Positions 35,319-49,300 of a stretch of DNA of 64,000 nt are shown here, piece after piece. A program made the translations under genes and the position numbers. The notes under the pieces were generated by a model. It searched no databases. It saw only the letters and a program-made list of their open reading frames with translations, and was not told the origin of the DNA. The first letter of the stretch is position 1, and each line of letters begins with the position of its first letter. This stretch comes from Sapria himalayana (lineage: Eukaryota; Streptophyta; Magnoliopsida; Malpighiales; Rafflesiaceae): contig JAREIK010010368.1 in NCBI GenBank assembly GCA_029783825.1, forward strand, positions 1 to 64,000. Direction: 5' to 3'.

Positions 35319-38300
35319 TAGGGGTGCTCATGGGACGAGACGGGATGGGGATTACAAATCTCCAGTCCATTCCCACAGTTCGGATATTTTTTTTTAAGAT
35401 CCATACCCATACCATAGGTTGAAAATATCATGATGGGATGGGATGGGATGGAGATCGGGGATTTTGGGTAGGATAAAATGGTTCCGGACGGAATGGAGTT
35501 CGGACATTTTTTTCAATTTATTTTCTTCAAACCAGCCAAGTTATTTCATGTTGAAACATTTTGTTGTACCATTTATCATTCCTTAGTTATGTATCTTTCA
35601 AACTCAAATTTGGCCAATTTTGTTTTGTCAAATAGGCTGAATTCCGCAAATGAGTTCCATTACCTTGTAAAAAGCTTTGATGTGCAGAAAAGGATAGAAA
35701 TGTTAAATATAATGGGACAAAGTTGTGTGCTTAAATTCGGTTCTTTATTTTTTCACAAGTTGGCTTTGTTCAGCCGAGTGAAAGCTAACCATAATAACAA
35801 TACTAAATTTTTTAAACAATTGCTTAAAATATTAAGGAATAGCTAAAGATGACCACAAACATTAGTAGCAGCAACTACTACTTAAGTAATTGCTAAAATT
35901 AAGCAGCTTAATATAACAAAAAAATACAACTAATAACAACCATGATAATTATCATTTCAAAGGTCCGTCCCGGAACAGCAATGAAAATCCAAACCGAATT
36001 AATTATCTCTTCCACAATTCCTCCCGTTTCTTCCTCTAATGTAGATGGACAACCAAAGATGAAAACATGTTAATCATGAAGACATAAATTTCTAAGATGA
36101 AAGGGTAATAAAAAAATAAAATATTACCTTATAAATTTAATACACCCATTCCAAATTTAGTTGGCCAACTATAGTTGGAAGAATATTTGGATCTTCTGAC
36201 CCCTCTGAAAATTGTAATTGAACCATATTTTTATTAAATTGAATGAATAAAATAAGTATAGGTGAAATTAAAATTTACAAGATTTGTATACTAACCTGAT
36301 TCATTATCATCAAGGTCTTGAACTAATTCTTCAATTTCAATAGGTTCGTTTGAGCTTCTTAACCAATCTTGTAGACATATAAGAACATCAGTTGTATTAT
36401 GTGTTAAAGAACTCCTAAATTTATCTAAAGTTCTCCCCCCATTGCTAAATGTAGATTGGTAGGCCACAATAGATGCTTGGATAGCTAAACATCACTTGCT
36501 ATATTTTCCAAAGAAGGATACCTAACCTCATTTACATTCCACCAGTTTAGAGGATCAAAATCAATTCTATTTTTTTCAAGTTTGTCCTCCAAGTACCTAT
36601 CAAACTCTTCCAAAGCTACAACTTCTTGTTCTTTCTCCAATTCAACAAAAAAACCATCAACATAAGTATCACTACCTTCAAAGAAATCATCATTTTTCTT
36701 CAACATAGTAGAAGAGAAATCATCTTCTTTTGATTCATCTTCATTTAATTCTTTATAATTATCAATCATCTCATTTAAGGCATTTATAACCTTTTTCACC
36801 AAATTTTTAGCCAATTCCTCTCCATAATGCTGAGTGTACTTAACCTTGAGATATTTGAGCTTATATATAGTATCCAACACTAATGCTACAAAAAGGATAA
36901 TATTTATTGAATTTATGCCTCATTTTCATACCCATTTCAGACACCATTGTATCTCTACTATTTTCCAAAAGGTTAATTTTTTTCAAAATTCGAATAATCT
37001 CAAAAAAATAAACACTAGAGGTAAAATATTTTGAGCCAGAAAATTTAAAAGTTACCTCATAAAAAGTTTTCAACATACGAGCCAAAATTTTGGCGTTTGT
37101 TTAGTCTCACTCAGTTGGAACATTTGAACCAAACTCCTTCAAAGACCTTTTGTCTTTGTCCTCCAACTTATCAAATTCTTTTTGATATTTTATATCAGTT
37201 TGCAGCATCAAATATGTTGAATTCCATCTTGTAGGACAATCTAATTGCAATGAAGATCCATATGTCAAGTTTGCTTCTTCAACACATAACTTAAACATAT
37301 CTAATCTTTTAGGACTGCTCCTCACATATTTCACCACATCTCTAATTTTTTGAATAGCACCCTCAACTACTACAATGCCATCTCTGACAATTATGTTTAG
37401 GATATGAGCACAAAATCTCATATGAAAATGCTAGCCTCTCAAAGGTGCAACACTTTTCTTCCCAAGCCTTTTTTTCAATTGTTCAACTGCAACATCATTA
37501 TTTGATGCATTGTCAATAGTAATGCACATCAACTTTCTCAAACCCCATTCATTCATGCAAAACTCAATAGCATTTCTATTATTAACTCCAGAATGACTTT
37601 TAATTACACAAAAGTTCAATGGCCTTTTATGCATATTTTATTGAGAATCAATGAAATTAATAGTCAAACATATTTAAGACATATTTTGAATGCTAGTCCA
37701 AGTGTCGGTAGTCAATGAAATTCTACAACAATGATATGATATGCTATCTAATAAATTTCTTCTTTTCCTTCACAAACAAAGAAAAACAATCCTTTAGTGT
37801 AGGGTGCCTAGATGGAATTTTAAATTGAGGCACACTAACTTCACAAAACTCCTTAAACTTACCCCCTCTCAACAAAACAAAAAGGCAATTCATCTTTTAT
37901 GATCATTTTCACCAAAGCCTCCCTAACTTGTTGTTAATCAAATTGCCAACAAGTTAATTTGTTATCCTATGAACTAGTACCTTTAGTGAAACTCAACAAA
38001 GATTGTAACTTGTCTTAACCTTTGTGAGCTTCTATTAATTTTTTTTGTGTGGAAATTTCCCACAAGTCTCTCTTAAGTATTTCCATAAACCCGAAGTACC
38101 TTGATCACTTATTTTAAAATATTCTTTACAACACCATATAGAAGCTGCCCTACCAGTTTCATTTCACTCTGAATCAACTAATATCTCATAAGTTTCCCAA
38201 ACAGCAAACTTATACTTTTTATGAGCTTGAGGTTCAGATGTACCTTGATTTTCTTTTACAATTGGAATTGAAGAAACATCCGTAACAATAGGAGGGTTCG

Positions 38301-38612
38301 TGAAAGGATGATGATTGGATTTACCAGTACTTAGATCATTTGAGATGTGAACATCTTCAATTATTGTCTTTTTCATTTACGGCTAGTTTGTGCCATCTAC
38401 ATTGCCATTAAATAATATGATATGTTAAGCATAAATACATATAAATATTTTAAACAAGCAAGCACTACAAAACTGACTGTAACACATTTAGCCCACCCAT
38501 TCGGCCCAACCATACCACCACAACCAATACTCAACAAAATTGACTAAGACACATAATAATAATAATTAATCACTCAATTCTCGTCAGAAAAATAAACTAA
38601 AAGGATGGTGTC
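35319..38612 (-). mobile_element. hAT DNA transposon, 5'-truncated (copy 2)
   Basis: Minus-strand relative of the element at 1,067-4,737. The 3' terminus reads TAGGGGTGCTCATGGGACG on the plus strand and is followed by GGGATGGG subterminal motifs (35,330-35,500). The body parallels copy 1 and carries a better-preserved transposase pseudogene. The match stops at about 38,612, after AAACTAAAAGGATGGTG, so the first ~390 bp of the element, including its 5' terminal repeat, are missing and satellite in a different phase follows. Confidence 0.88.
36291..38376 (-). pseudogene. hAT transposase pseudogene, better-preserved copy
   Basis: Plant hAT transposase in pieces. N-terminal piece (38,376-38,164) runs into a BED finger whose TGRAA...WCCKEYF...GTSGLWKYLRETC residues are readable at about 38,160-38,070. 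Next piece (37,634-37,431) has HKRPLNFCVIKSHSG and CITIDNASNNDVAVEQLKK, the central part of the RNase H-like catalytic fold. Then (37,421-37,107) MRFCAHILNIIV, YVRSSPKRLDMFK and LDCPTRWNSTYLMLQ. Then (36,880-36,485) a YKLKYLK segment and NWWNVNEVRYPSL. The dimerisation motif follows (about 36,480-36,360: YQSTFSNGGRTLDKFRSSLT, LICLQDWLRSS). Frameshifts and stops separate pieces. The last codons read into TAG at 36,291-36,293, but CAG/GTTAGT there could instead be a splice donor. Confidence 0.87.
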
Positions 38613-40858
38613 AATAATATTTTAAATAAAATCTTTCTTATTAATAATGTTTATTAATTTATTTTTTGGTCATTAATGTAATATCTCTCAATATAATTGT
38701 TTATATTGAATTTACATGATATATAATTATTAAGATTATCATAACTAAATATAGTATTCACATATAAATAAAATTTAAAAATTGTTATATTTTCAAAGGT
38801 TATAACCTTCAAAAATGATAAAAAATAACAAAAATAATTTTTTTGTTATATTATTGTTTAAATTAAACTTTTAAACCATTAAAAGCCTAAAGAAATAAAT
38901 CTCTAAACTCCTAAACCCCGAAGCCCCTTAATACTTAAACCTTTAAACTCGTAAACCTTAAATATAATTTAAATAATATTTTGAAATATTAATTACAAAA
39001 TAAATTATGAGTGATACAAATATAATTTAAAGTATTTATGTTTCATCAAAAAAATATATAAGCTAATAAAAAAAGCAAAAACTAAAACAAAAATTATTAT
39101 TTAGAAATAAATTTTACATTGTTTTTGAATCATTTTAGGTTATTTATTATTATTTTAATTTTCATCTATCATATTAATAATAGCATATTAATTTATTTTT
39201 TGATAATTGATATCATATCTATCAATAAAATTATTTATATTTATTTTATATTATATATAATTATAATGATTATTATTACTAAATATTGTATTCACATTTT
39301 AAAAAAATTTAAAATTATTATATTTTCAAAGGTTATAACCTTTGAAAATGTGAAAAAAAATAAAAAATATATTTTTTATTATTTCATTGTTTAAATAAAA
39401 CCTATAAACCACTAAATGCATAAAAACATAAATCGCTAAACTCCTAAACAATAAAACCTCAAAATATTTAAACCATTAAAGTGGTAAACATTAATAATAA
39501 TTCATAAATCACATTTTAATTTTTATTCAGTATAATTTTAAATTTTTATTTTAATTATTTATCAGTATATTTTCATAGAAATATTAATTACAAAATATAT
39601 TATTAGTGAGATAGATCTAATTTAAATTTAAACAGTATCCCTAAATAATTAATAATAAATCTTATTTTTTTCATTATAATTTTAAATATTCATTTTAATT
39701 ATTTATTTGTTTATTTATATATAAATATTAATTACAAAATAAATTGAGTTAGACAAATATAATTTATATAAATTATTTTTCATCAAAAAATTATTGATAA
39801 ACTTTTTAAAAGAAAAAAAATTTCAAAACATAAAATTATTACATAGTAATAGATTTTACTTTTCTTCAAAATCATTTTAGGTTTTGTAATTATATTTTAA
39901 TTGATATCTATCTTATTAATAATAGGTTATTAATTTATTTTTTGATCATTATTAGAATATTTATCAATAAAATTATTTATATTGAATTTACATGATATAT
40001 AAATATAAAGATTACTATTAATAAATATTATATTTACATTGAAAATAATTTAAAAATTATTATATTTTTAAAGGTTATCATCTTTGAAAATGAGATAAAA
40101 TCACAAAAATAAATTTTTTGTTATATTATTGTTTATATAAAACCTATAAACTACTAAAAGCCTAAAATATTAAATCATTAAACTGATAAACTCCTAAACC
40201 ACAAAACCCTTAAATACTTAAACATTTAAACCATCTTTAAAGGTTTAAGTATTTATAAATAATATATAAATATCTATCAATAAATAATAGTTTATTAATA
40301 TATTTTTTGATCATTATTATATTTATATTTAGTTTATTAATTATAATTTTAACATTCATTTTAATTATTTATTATTTTATTTTTATAGAAATATTAATTG
40401 CAAAATAAAATTATGAATGAGACAAATATAAATTAAATAATTTATATTCATCAAAAAAATTTATAAGCTTATTAAAAGAATCAAAAATTTAAAAATAAAA
40501 AATTATTATTTTGTAATATATTTTACTTTTATTTTGAATCGTTTTCGGTTTTGCAAATATATTTTGATTAATATCTATCTTATTAATAATAGTTTATTAA
40601 TCTATTTTATTAATAGTATTATAATATCGATCGATAAAATTATTTATATTGAATTTACATGATATTTAATTTTTATGATTATCATAATTAAATATTATAT
40701 TAACATTTGAAAAAAAAATTAAAAATTATAATATATTCAATGGTTATAACCTTGAAAATGAGTTTAAATCATAAAAATAATTTTTTTCTTATTTAATTAT
40801 TTAAATAAAACCTATAAACCACAAAATACCTAAATACTTAAATTACTAAACTCCTAAA
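38613..40858 (-). repeat. AT satellite array, minus orientation (block 7)
   Basis: About four monomers, with dyads near 38,803, 39,336, 40,072 and 40,747. It contains the rearranged monomer at about 40,240-40,340 that also flanks the other X copies. Here the site occupied by copia in copy 1 is uninterrupted (about 40,238-40,243, within CTTTAAAGGTTTAAG). Confidence 0.9.
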
Positions 40859-42114
40859 CCCTGATACTGCTGCACCACACACACATAGCGACGGACCATA
40901 GTACACACGTGCACATATTATTGTCCATTTTTGTGTAGCATTTAGAGGGGCCAGCAAGTCCTAGAAGCAGCAATAAGTATGGGCCACCAGCTTGTAGAGG
41001 ACCCCACTAGCAAGCCGGGATGATAACACTCAGACAACTGGTGACACCGAGCAAAGTGGTCACGAGTAAACCCAGGAGTAGCTAGGAGTGGGTCCCACTA
41101 GCCCTATCAGGCAGCATAGAGGGCCACCAAACTTTCGCCCAACAGGAGTAGCGGGTAATACATGATTAATTGTAGAGCTGGGAAAATCCAAAGCATCACC
41201 AAGCAGGGCAAGTAAGCAATGGAGTCCAGACCAGCCACACGGGAGCGAATTATTCAAACTTGTAGTTTAGGTTTGTGGTCTTATTTGTATTTTGGACTTT
41301 GTATGCACCATGTACTGGTAGAGATGGATCATGACATACTCACACACACAATCTTTTATGTTCTCTATGTAGCATATAATTGGGGCAACTGGGCCCATGA
41401 GTATCTCTAAGTGGCTCCCACTAATGCATTTTGTAAATACACATTAGGCGATGCTACTCTCCCGGGAGCAGAAGACCCATCTTTATAGCATTTTGTAATT
41501 TTACTTGTATTCTAGCTTGGTTGTACGCGTAGATAATTAGACTATGAGAAGGACCTCATCACACATGCACACCGATGTAAGCATATTTTTTATATTTTGT
41601 CGGTGCAACATACAGCCACTTCTTCGAGCTCGAGGAGGAAGTATTCTAACCCAAGAGATATTCTTTTGAGGATGATAGGAGCAAAATAATGTGGAATTCA
41701 GAGGTGAGAATGACTTGACAAAGTGCCGTAGATATGGACTACCGAATTTTTGAGTATTCAGTTTTACATGTATTCCATTGCATAGCAATGACATACGCAA
41801 ACGCTTGATGCTCCATGTCATACGCATGCACAATCTTATATTTGCATAGTTTTAATATGGTGCAGCATTCAGGCTCCACCAAAATGCTTTGAAAAATCCG
41901 AATGGAAATGACGCAGTGCGCATAATGACACAATGCCAACTCTGAAGTCCGGGAATGCCAGGTGATTTTAGTTGTATCCGTACTCTTGTAATTATTAGGC
42001 ATTATGTTTTTTTATGTATTTTATGCATAGAATCATTAAGGTGCATATGATTTGTTGGGCTGGCCTAAATTAGTCAGCTTTTTATTCTCTTGTAAGTTGT
42101 GTGACTAAATGACA

Positions 42115-42152
42115 AATAAAGTGTGTATTTTCCAAAAAACAAACAAAAAAAA
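42115..42152 (+). other. Poly(A)-signal-like AATAAA and A-rich tail inside X
   Basis: On the plus strand AATAAA (42,115-42,120) is followed after 12 bases by the A-rich run 42,133-42,152, directly before telomere-like heptamers. Copy 3 has the same layout (AATAAA 61,121-61,126, A-run about 61,140-61,147) and copy 1 has it in reverse (27,832-27,867). This resembles the 3' end of a retroposed transcript. Confidence 0.5.
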
Positions 42153-42153
42153 C

Positions 42154-42230
42154 CATAAACCCTAAACTTTAAATCCTAAACATTAACCCATTAACAATAA
42201 CCATAATCCATAAACCCTAAATCCTAAATC
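42154..42230 (+). repeat. Heptamer telomere-like repeats inside X, copy 2
   Basis: Eleven 7-base words in perfect phase: CATAAAC, CCTAAAC, TTTAAAT, CCTAAAC, ATTAACC, CATTAAC, AATAACC, ATAATCC, ATAAACC, CTAAATC, CTAAATC. These are degenerate CCCTAAA, the complementary plant telomere word. Confidence 0.8.
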
Positions 42231-43329
42231 TCATGTTTTGCACTTTTATAATCAAATGACTAAGTGTTAAATTTAAATTGAAATTCATATCTTTTAGGAA
42301 TGTCACAAAATTATATTTTTGTATATGTAACACAAAGTCATGACTCAAGGGGTGAGTTATGGATTTAGTCTCTTTCTTGCTTTATATTATTGTAGCATTA
42401 GCAATGGTCATGATAGTATATTTTGTCTCTAGAACACAAAATCATATCGATGAGAATATGCAATAACTTGTATCTCTCTATTGAACATATTGTTATGGCA
42501 CTATGAATAATCATGAATACATATTTAATCAATATAATACTAGGTCAAAGTATTGGATATGATCATATTTTGTGCATTTTATCTTTATATTTCAAAGTCA
42601 TTGCACTAGGAATGATTGTAACTCTGGACATTCCTCAAGAGCAGAAGTTATGACCCTAGAAATAGTTAAAGCTCGAGTACTACTCTTTATAACTTTCTCT
42701 AGATAAAATTTTTGGGATTCGAAATATCACTATGGCTTCTTCCAATGATTTGTGACCTCAAGTGTCAATATGCAAGACTAATATTTTGAGCGATGATTAA
42801 AACCTTTTATACATTTGAATATGATTCATTTACACCTTTTTGGGTATTGTGAGCTTGTATACATACCTCATTTAATATAAAAAGAAAGAAATGATACTTT
42901 TCATATCCATGAGGATAGAAAAAAAGGCTTAGACATGCCAATAAAATAAATTTTTTTATTCTTGATTGAAAGAGAGGCCATACTTTTTGTCCTGCTCAAA
43001 CCGCCCCGGGGCCAGTTTGTTCTAATAGGCTACAAGGTGGTTATTTTTTTAGAGGTGAACTATGTTTTTAAAAAATTGCTTTGAGTGTGTGCATTAAAGA
43101 TATTTTATAAGAAATTACAATAATCAATATAAATATCATCTTCATCAACTAGCTATTTCAACACATAGGGGTACAACTTTGGTTTAGTCTGTTAGCATAC
43201 ATGAGTCAAATTACCTTTGATAGCCCAATCATTCAACATCAAATATGATGAGACATAATATAGATAAAGTAAAAGCTCCTATTATTTAGGGTAGAGCTTT
43301 AGCAATCATTCTAGAGTTGAGATATGAAC

Positions 43330-46300
43330 AAAATAAATTATTTTAATTATTCAGTATAATTTTAAATTTTTATTTTAATTATTTATCAGTTTATTTTGAT
43401 TGAAATATTAATTACAAAATAAATTAATAGTGAGACAGATCTAAATTAAATTAAACCGTTATACCCTAAATAATAAATATTAAATCACATTTTTTTTAAT
43501 TATAATTTTAAATGTTCATTTTAATTATTTATTTGTTTATTTTTATATAAATATTAATTAAAAAATAAATTATGAGTTAGACAAAGATAATTTATGTAAA
43601 ATATTTTTAATCAAAAAAATATAGATAAATTTTTAAAATAAAAAAAATTACAAAACAAAAAATTATTATATAGTAATATATTTTAGTTTGCTTATGAATC
43701 ATTTTATGTTTTTTAATTATATTTTAATTGATATCTATCTTATTAATAATAGATTATTAATTTATTTTTTTGATCATTATTAGAATATTAATCACTAAAA
43801 TTGTTTATATTGAATTTATATGATATATAAATATAATGATTATTATAACTAAATATTGAATTCACTTTTGAAAAAAATTTAAAAATTATTATATTTTCAA
43901 AGGTTATAACCTTTGAAAATATCAAAAAATAATATAAATAAATTTTTTGTTATTTTATTTTTTAAATAAACCTTATAAACCACTAAATGCATTCACAATT
44001 AAATCAGTATACTCCTAAACCCCGTAATACCTAAATACATAAATCATTAAACCACTATATAATAGATAATAAATAATAAATCTAATTTCTATTTCTATTT
44101 ATTATAATTTTAAATATTCATTTAATTATTTATTAGTTTATTTTTAAAGAAATATTTATTACAAAATAAATTATGAGTAAGACAAATATAATTTAAATAA
44201 TTTATTTTTTATCAAAAAATATAGATACACTAATTAAAGAAGTAAAATTTGAAAATTAAAAATTATTATTCAGTAATATACTTTACTTTAATTTTGAATC
44301 AATTTGGGTTTAGTAAATATTTTTTAATTAATATCTATCTTATTATTAATAGTTTATTAATTTAATTTTTAATCATTATTATAATAACTATCAATAAAAT
44401 TGTTTATATTGAATTGATATGATGTATGATTATTAATAATATTATAATTATATATTGTATTCACATTTCATAAAATTTTAAATCTCAAAACCATTAAACT
44501 TGTATACATTAATAATAAATCATAACTTTCATTTTAATTTTTATTCAGTATAATTTTAAATTTTTATTTTAATTATTTATCAGTCTATTTTTATAAATAT
44601 ATTTATTACAATATAAATTATTAGTGAGACAGATATAATTTAAATATTTTATATTTCGTCAAAAAATATATAAGATAAAAAAAAAGACAATTTTAAAAAC
44701 AAAAATTTATTATTTTGTAGAATATTTTAATTTGATTTTGTATCATTTTAGATTTTGCATTTATATTTTAATTTATATCACTAAACCCCAAAACACCTAA
44801 ACCATTAAAACTGTATATCCTGAATAATAAATAATAAATCTCACTTTTATTTGTGTTCATTATAAATTTAAATATTCATTTTAATTATTTTTTAGTTTAT
44901 TTTATAGAATTATAAATAAAAATATATATTATGAGGAAGACAACTATAATTTAAATAATATACTTTTAAGAATAAAAAATATAAACTTATTAAAAGAAGC
45001 AAAACATAAAAAACATTATTATTTAGTAATTTATTTTACTTTGATTTTGAATAAATTTAGGTTTTGCAAATATATTTTAAATAATATCTATCTTATTTAT
45101 AATAGTTTATTAATTTATTTTTTGATCATTAATATAATATCTATCAATATAATTGTTTATATTGAATTTATATGATATATAATTATTAATATTATCATAA
45201 CTAAATATAGTATTTGCATTTAAAAAAAATTTAAAAATTGTTATATTTTCAAAGGTACCTTAAAAAATGGGAAAAAATAACAACAAATAAATTTTTTGTT
45301 ATATCATTGTTTAAATAAAACTTGTAAACTATTAAATACCTAAACACATTAATATCTAAACTCCTAAACCCCGAAGTCCCTTAATAGTTAAACCTTTAAA
45401 CTCATAAACCTTAAATATAATTTAAATAATTTATTGAAATATTAATTACAAAATAAATTGAGTGATACAAATATAATTTAAATATTTTATTTTTTATCAA
45501 AAAAATATATAATCTTATAAAATGAGGCAAAAACTAAAAAACAAAAATTATATTTAGTAATAAATTTACTTTGATTTTTAATCATTTTAGTTTTTGTAAT
45601 TAAATTTTAATTTATATCTATCATATTAATAATAGTTTTGTAATTTATTTTTTGATAATTGATATAATATCTATCAATAAAATTGTTTATATTTAATTTA
45701 TATTATATATTGTTATAATAATTATTATTACTAAATATTGTATTTCCATTTTTAAAAAATTTTAAAATTATTATATTTTCAAAGGTTATAAACTTTGAAA
45801 ATTTGAAAAAATATCAAAAATAATTTATTTGTTATTTCATTGTTTAAATAAAACCCATAAACCACTAAATGCCTAAATACTTGAATTAATAACTTCTAAA
45901 TCTCTAAAACCCTAAATAGATAATTTTTTTGATCAGATATATCCTAAATAAAAAATAATAAATCTCATTTTTATTATTTTTCATTATAATTTTAAATATT
46001 CATTTTAATTATTTATTTGTTTATTTTTATATAAATATTAATAAAAAAATAAATTATGAGTTAGACAAATATAATTTATATAAATTATTTTTCATCAAAA
46101 AAATATAGCTAAAGATATTAAAAGAAAAAAAAATTAAAAACATAAAATTATTATATAGTAATATAATTTGCTTTGCTTCTGAATCATTTTAGATTTTGTA
46201 ATTATATTTTAATTGATATCTATTTTATTAATAATAGATTATTATTTTATTTTTTGAAAATTAGGAGAACATTTATCAATAAAATTAATTATATTGAATT

Positions 46301-49300
46301 TATATGAAATATAAATATAATGATTATTATAACTAAATATTGAATTCACTTTTGAAAAAAAATTTAAAATTATTATATTTTCAAAGGTTATAACCTTTGA
46401 AAATATCAAAAATTAATACAAATAAATTTTTTGTTATTTTATTTTTAAAATAAAACCTATAAACCTCTAAATGCATACACAATTAAATCACTAAACTCCT
46501 AAACCTTGTAATACATAAATACATAAACCATAAAACCGCTATATAATACATAATAATTAATAAATCTAATTTTTATTTCTATTTATTATAATTTTAAATA
46601 TTCATTTAAATTATTTATTAGTTTATTTTTATAGAAATATTTATTACAAAAAAATTATGAGTGCTACAAATATAATTTAAATAATTTATTTTTAATCAAA
46701 AAAGATATATACGCTTATAAATGAAATAAAGTTTAAAAATTAAAAATTATTATTAAGTAATATATTTTACTTAAATTTTGAAACAATTTGGGTTTTCTAA
46801 ATATTTTCTAATTAAAATCTATCTTATTATTAATTGTTTATTAATTTAATTTTTGATCATTATTATAATATCTATCAATAAAATTGTTTATATTGAATTT
46901 ATATGATATATAATTATAAATATTATTATAAATAAATATTATATTCACATTTCAGAAAATCTTAAATTTTATTATATTACTAAATAATAATTTTATTATT
47001 ATTTAGTAATATATCTTATTTTGATTTTGAATCATTTTAGATTCTACAATTATAGTTTAATTTATATCATTCTTATTAATGCTAGTTTATTAATTTATTT
47101 ATTGATCATTATTATAATATCTATTAATAAAATTATTTATATTTAGTTTACATAATTTATAATTATTAAGATTATTATAACTAAATATTATTTCACATTT
47201 AAAAAAATTTAAAATTGTTATATTTTATAAGGTTACAACTTTCCAATATTAAAAAAAATCAAAAAATAAATTTTTTGTTTTTTAATTATTTAGATAATAA
47301 CTATAAATCACTAAAGGTCTAAACACTTAAATCACTAAACTCCTAAACCCAAAAACACCTAAATACTTAAACCATTAAACCGATATATCCTGAATTATAA
47401 ATAATAAATCCCAATTTTATTTGTATTAATTATAATTTTAAATAATTATTTTAATTATTTATTAGTTTATTATTATAGAATTATAAATTACAAAATAAAT
47501 TATGAGTAAGGCAAATTAAATTAAATAATTTATTTATAATAAAAAAAATATAAAGTTATAAAAAAAAAGCAAAACATTAAAAAGATTAATATTAAGTAAT
47601 ATTTTTTACTTTGATTTTGAATAAATTTAGATTTTGCAAATATATTTTAAATAATATCTATCTTATTAATAATAGTTTATTAAATTTTTTCTGATCATTA
47701 TTATAATATCTAGCAATGTAATTATTTATATTGAATTTAAATGACATATAATTATAAATATTATTATAACTAAATATTATATTTACATTTGAAAAAAATT
47801 TAAAAATCATTATATTTTCAAAGGTTATAACCATCAAAAATTTAAAAAATAATAAAAATAAATTTTTTGTTATATCATTGTTTAAATAAAACTTATAAAC
47901 CAATAAATGCCTAAACACTTAAACTTCTAAACTCTTAAACACAAAATACCCTAAATACTTAAACCTTTAAAATCGTAAACCTTAAATATAATTAAAATAA
48001 TTTATTAAAATATTAATTACAAAATAAATTATGAGTGATACAAATATAATTTAAATACTTTATTTTTCATCAAAAAAATATAAGCTTATAAAAAGCAGCA
48101 AAAACTAAAAAAATAAATTATTATTTAGTAATAAATTTTACTTGGATTTTGAATATTTTTAGCAATTATATTTTAATTTATATCTATCAAATTAATAATA
48201 GCATATTAATTTTTTTTTTGATTATTGATATCATATCTATCAATAAAATTGTTTATATTTAGTTTATATTATATATAATTATAATGATTATTATTACTAA
48301 ATATTGTTTTGACATTTTTAAAAAATTTTAAAATTATTATATTTTCAAAGGTTATAACCTTTGAAAATGTGAAAAAATATCAAAAATATTTTTTTTTGTT
48401 ATTTCATTATTTAAATAAAACCTATAAACCACTAAATGCATAAAAACATAAATAGCTAAAGTTATAAATGAAAAAATTTCCAATTCTTAAAATATTTAAC
48501 TGAATACATTAATAATAATTATTAAATCTCATTTTAATTTTTATTCAGTATAATTTTAAATTTTTATTTTAATTATTTATCAGTTTATTTTTATAGAAAT
48601 ATTAATTACAAAATAAATTATTAGTGAGATAGATCTAATTTATATTAGACTGGTATGCCCAAAATAATAAATAATAAATCTCAATATTATTTTTTTTCAT
48701 TATAATTTTAAATATTCATTTTAATTATTTATTTGTTTATTTTTATATAAATATTAATTAAAAAATATATTATGAGTTAGACAAATATAATTTATATAAA
48801 TTAATTTTCATCAAAAAAATATGGATAAACTTTTTAAAAGAAAAAGTAATTTCAAAACAACAAATTATTATATAGTAATGTATTTTGATTTCTTCTGAAT
48901 CTTTTTAGGTTTTTTTATTATATTTTAATTGATATCTATCTTATTAATAATAGATTATTAATTTATTTTTTGATCATTTTTAGAATATTTATCAATAATA
49001 TTGTTTATATTGAATTTATATGATATATAAATATAATGATTATAATAACTAAATATTGAATTTACATTTGAAAAAAATTTAAAAATTATAATATTTTCAA
49101 ATGATATAACCTTTGAAAATATCAAAAAATAATAAAAATAAATATTTTGTTATTTTATATTTTAAATAAAACCTATAAACCACTAAATGCATACACTGTA
49201 AAATCAGTAAACTCCTAAGTCCCGTAATGCCTAAATACATAAACCATTAAACTGCTATATACTACTTAATAATTAAGAAATCTAATTTTTATTTCAATTT

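Larger units (their letters stand above)
40859..43329 (-). repeat. Segment X, copy 2 (inverted)
   Basis: Inverted copy of 26,653-29,002 and the longest of the three at about 2.47 kb. On the plus strand it starts CCCTGATACTGCTGCACC and ends near GAGTTGAGATATGAAC. It keeps the roughly 150 bp (about 41,925-42,075) lost in copy 1. It carries AATAAA at 42,115-42,120, an A-run at 42,133-42,152 and eleven 7-bp telomere-like words at 42,154-42,230. No inverted terminal repeats or target duplication are visible. Confidence 0.82.
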
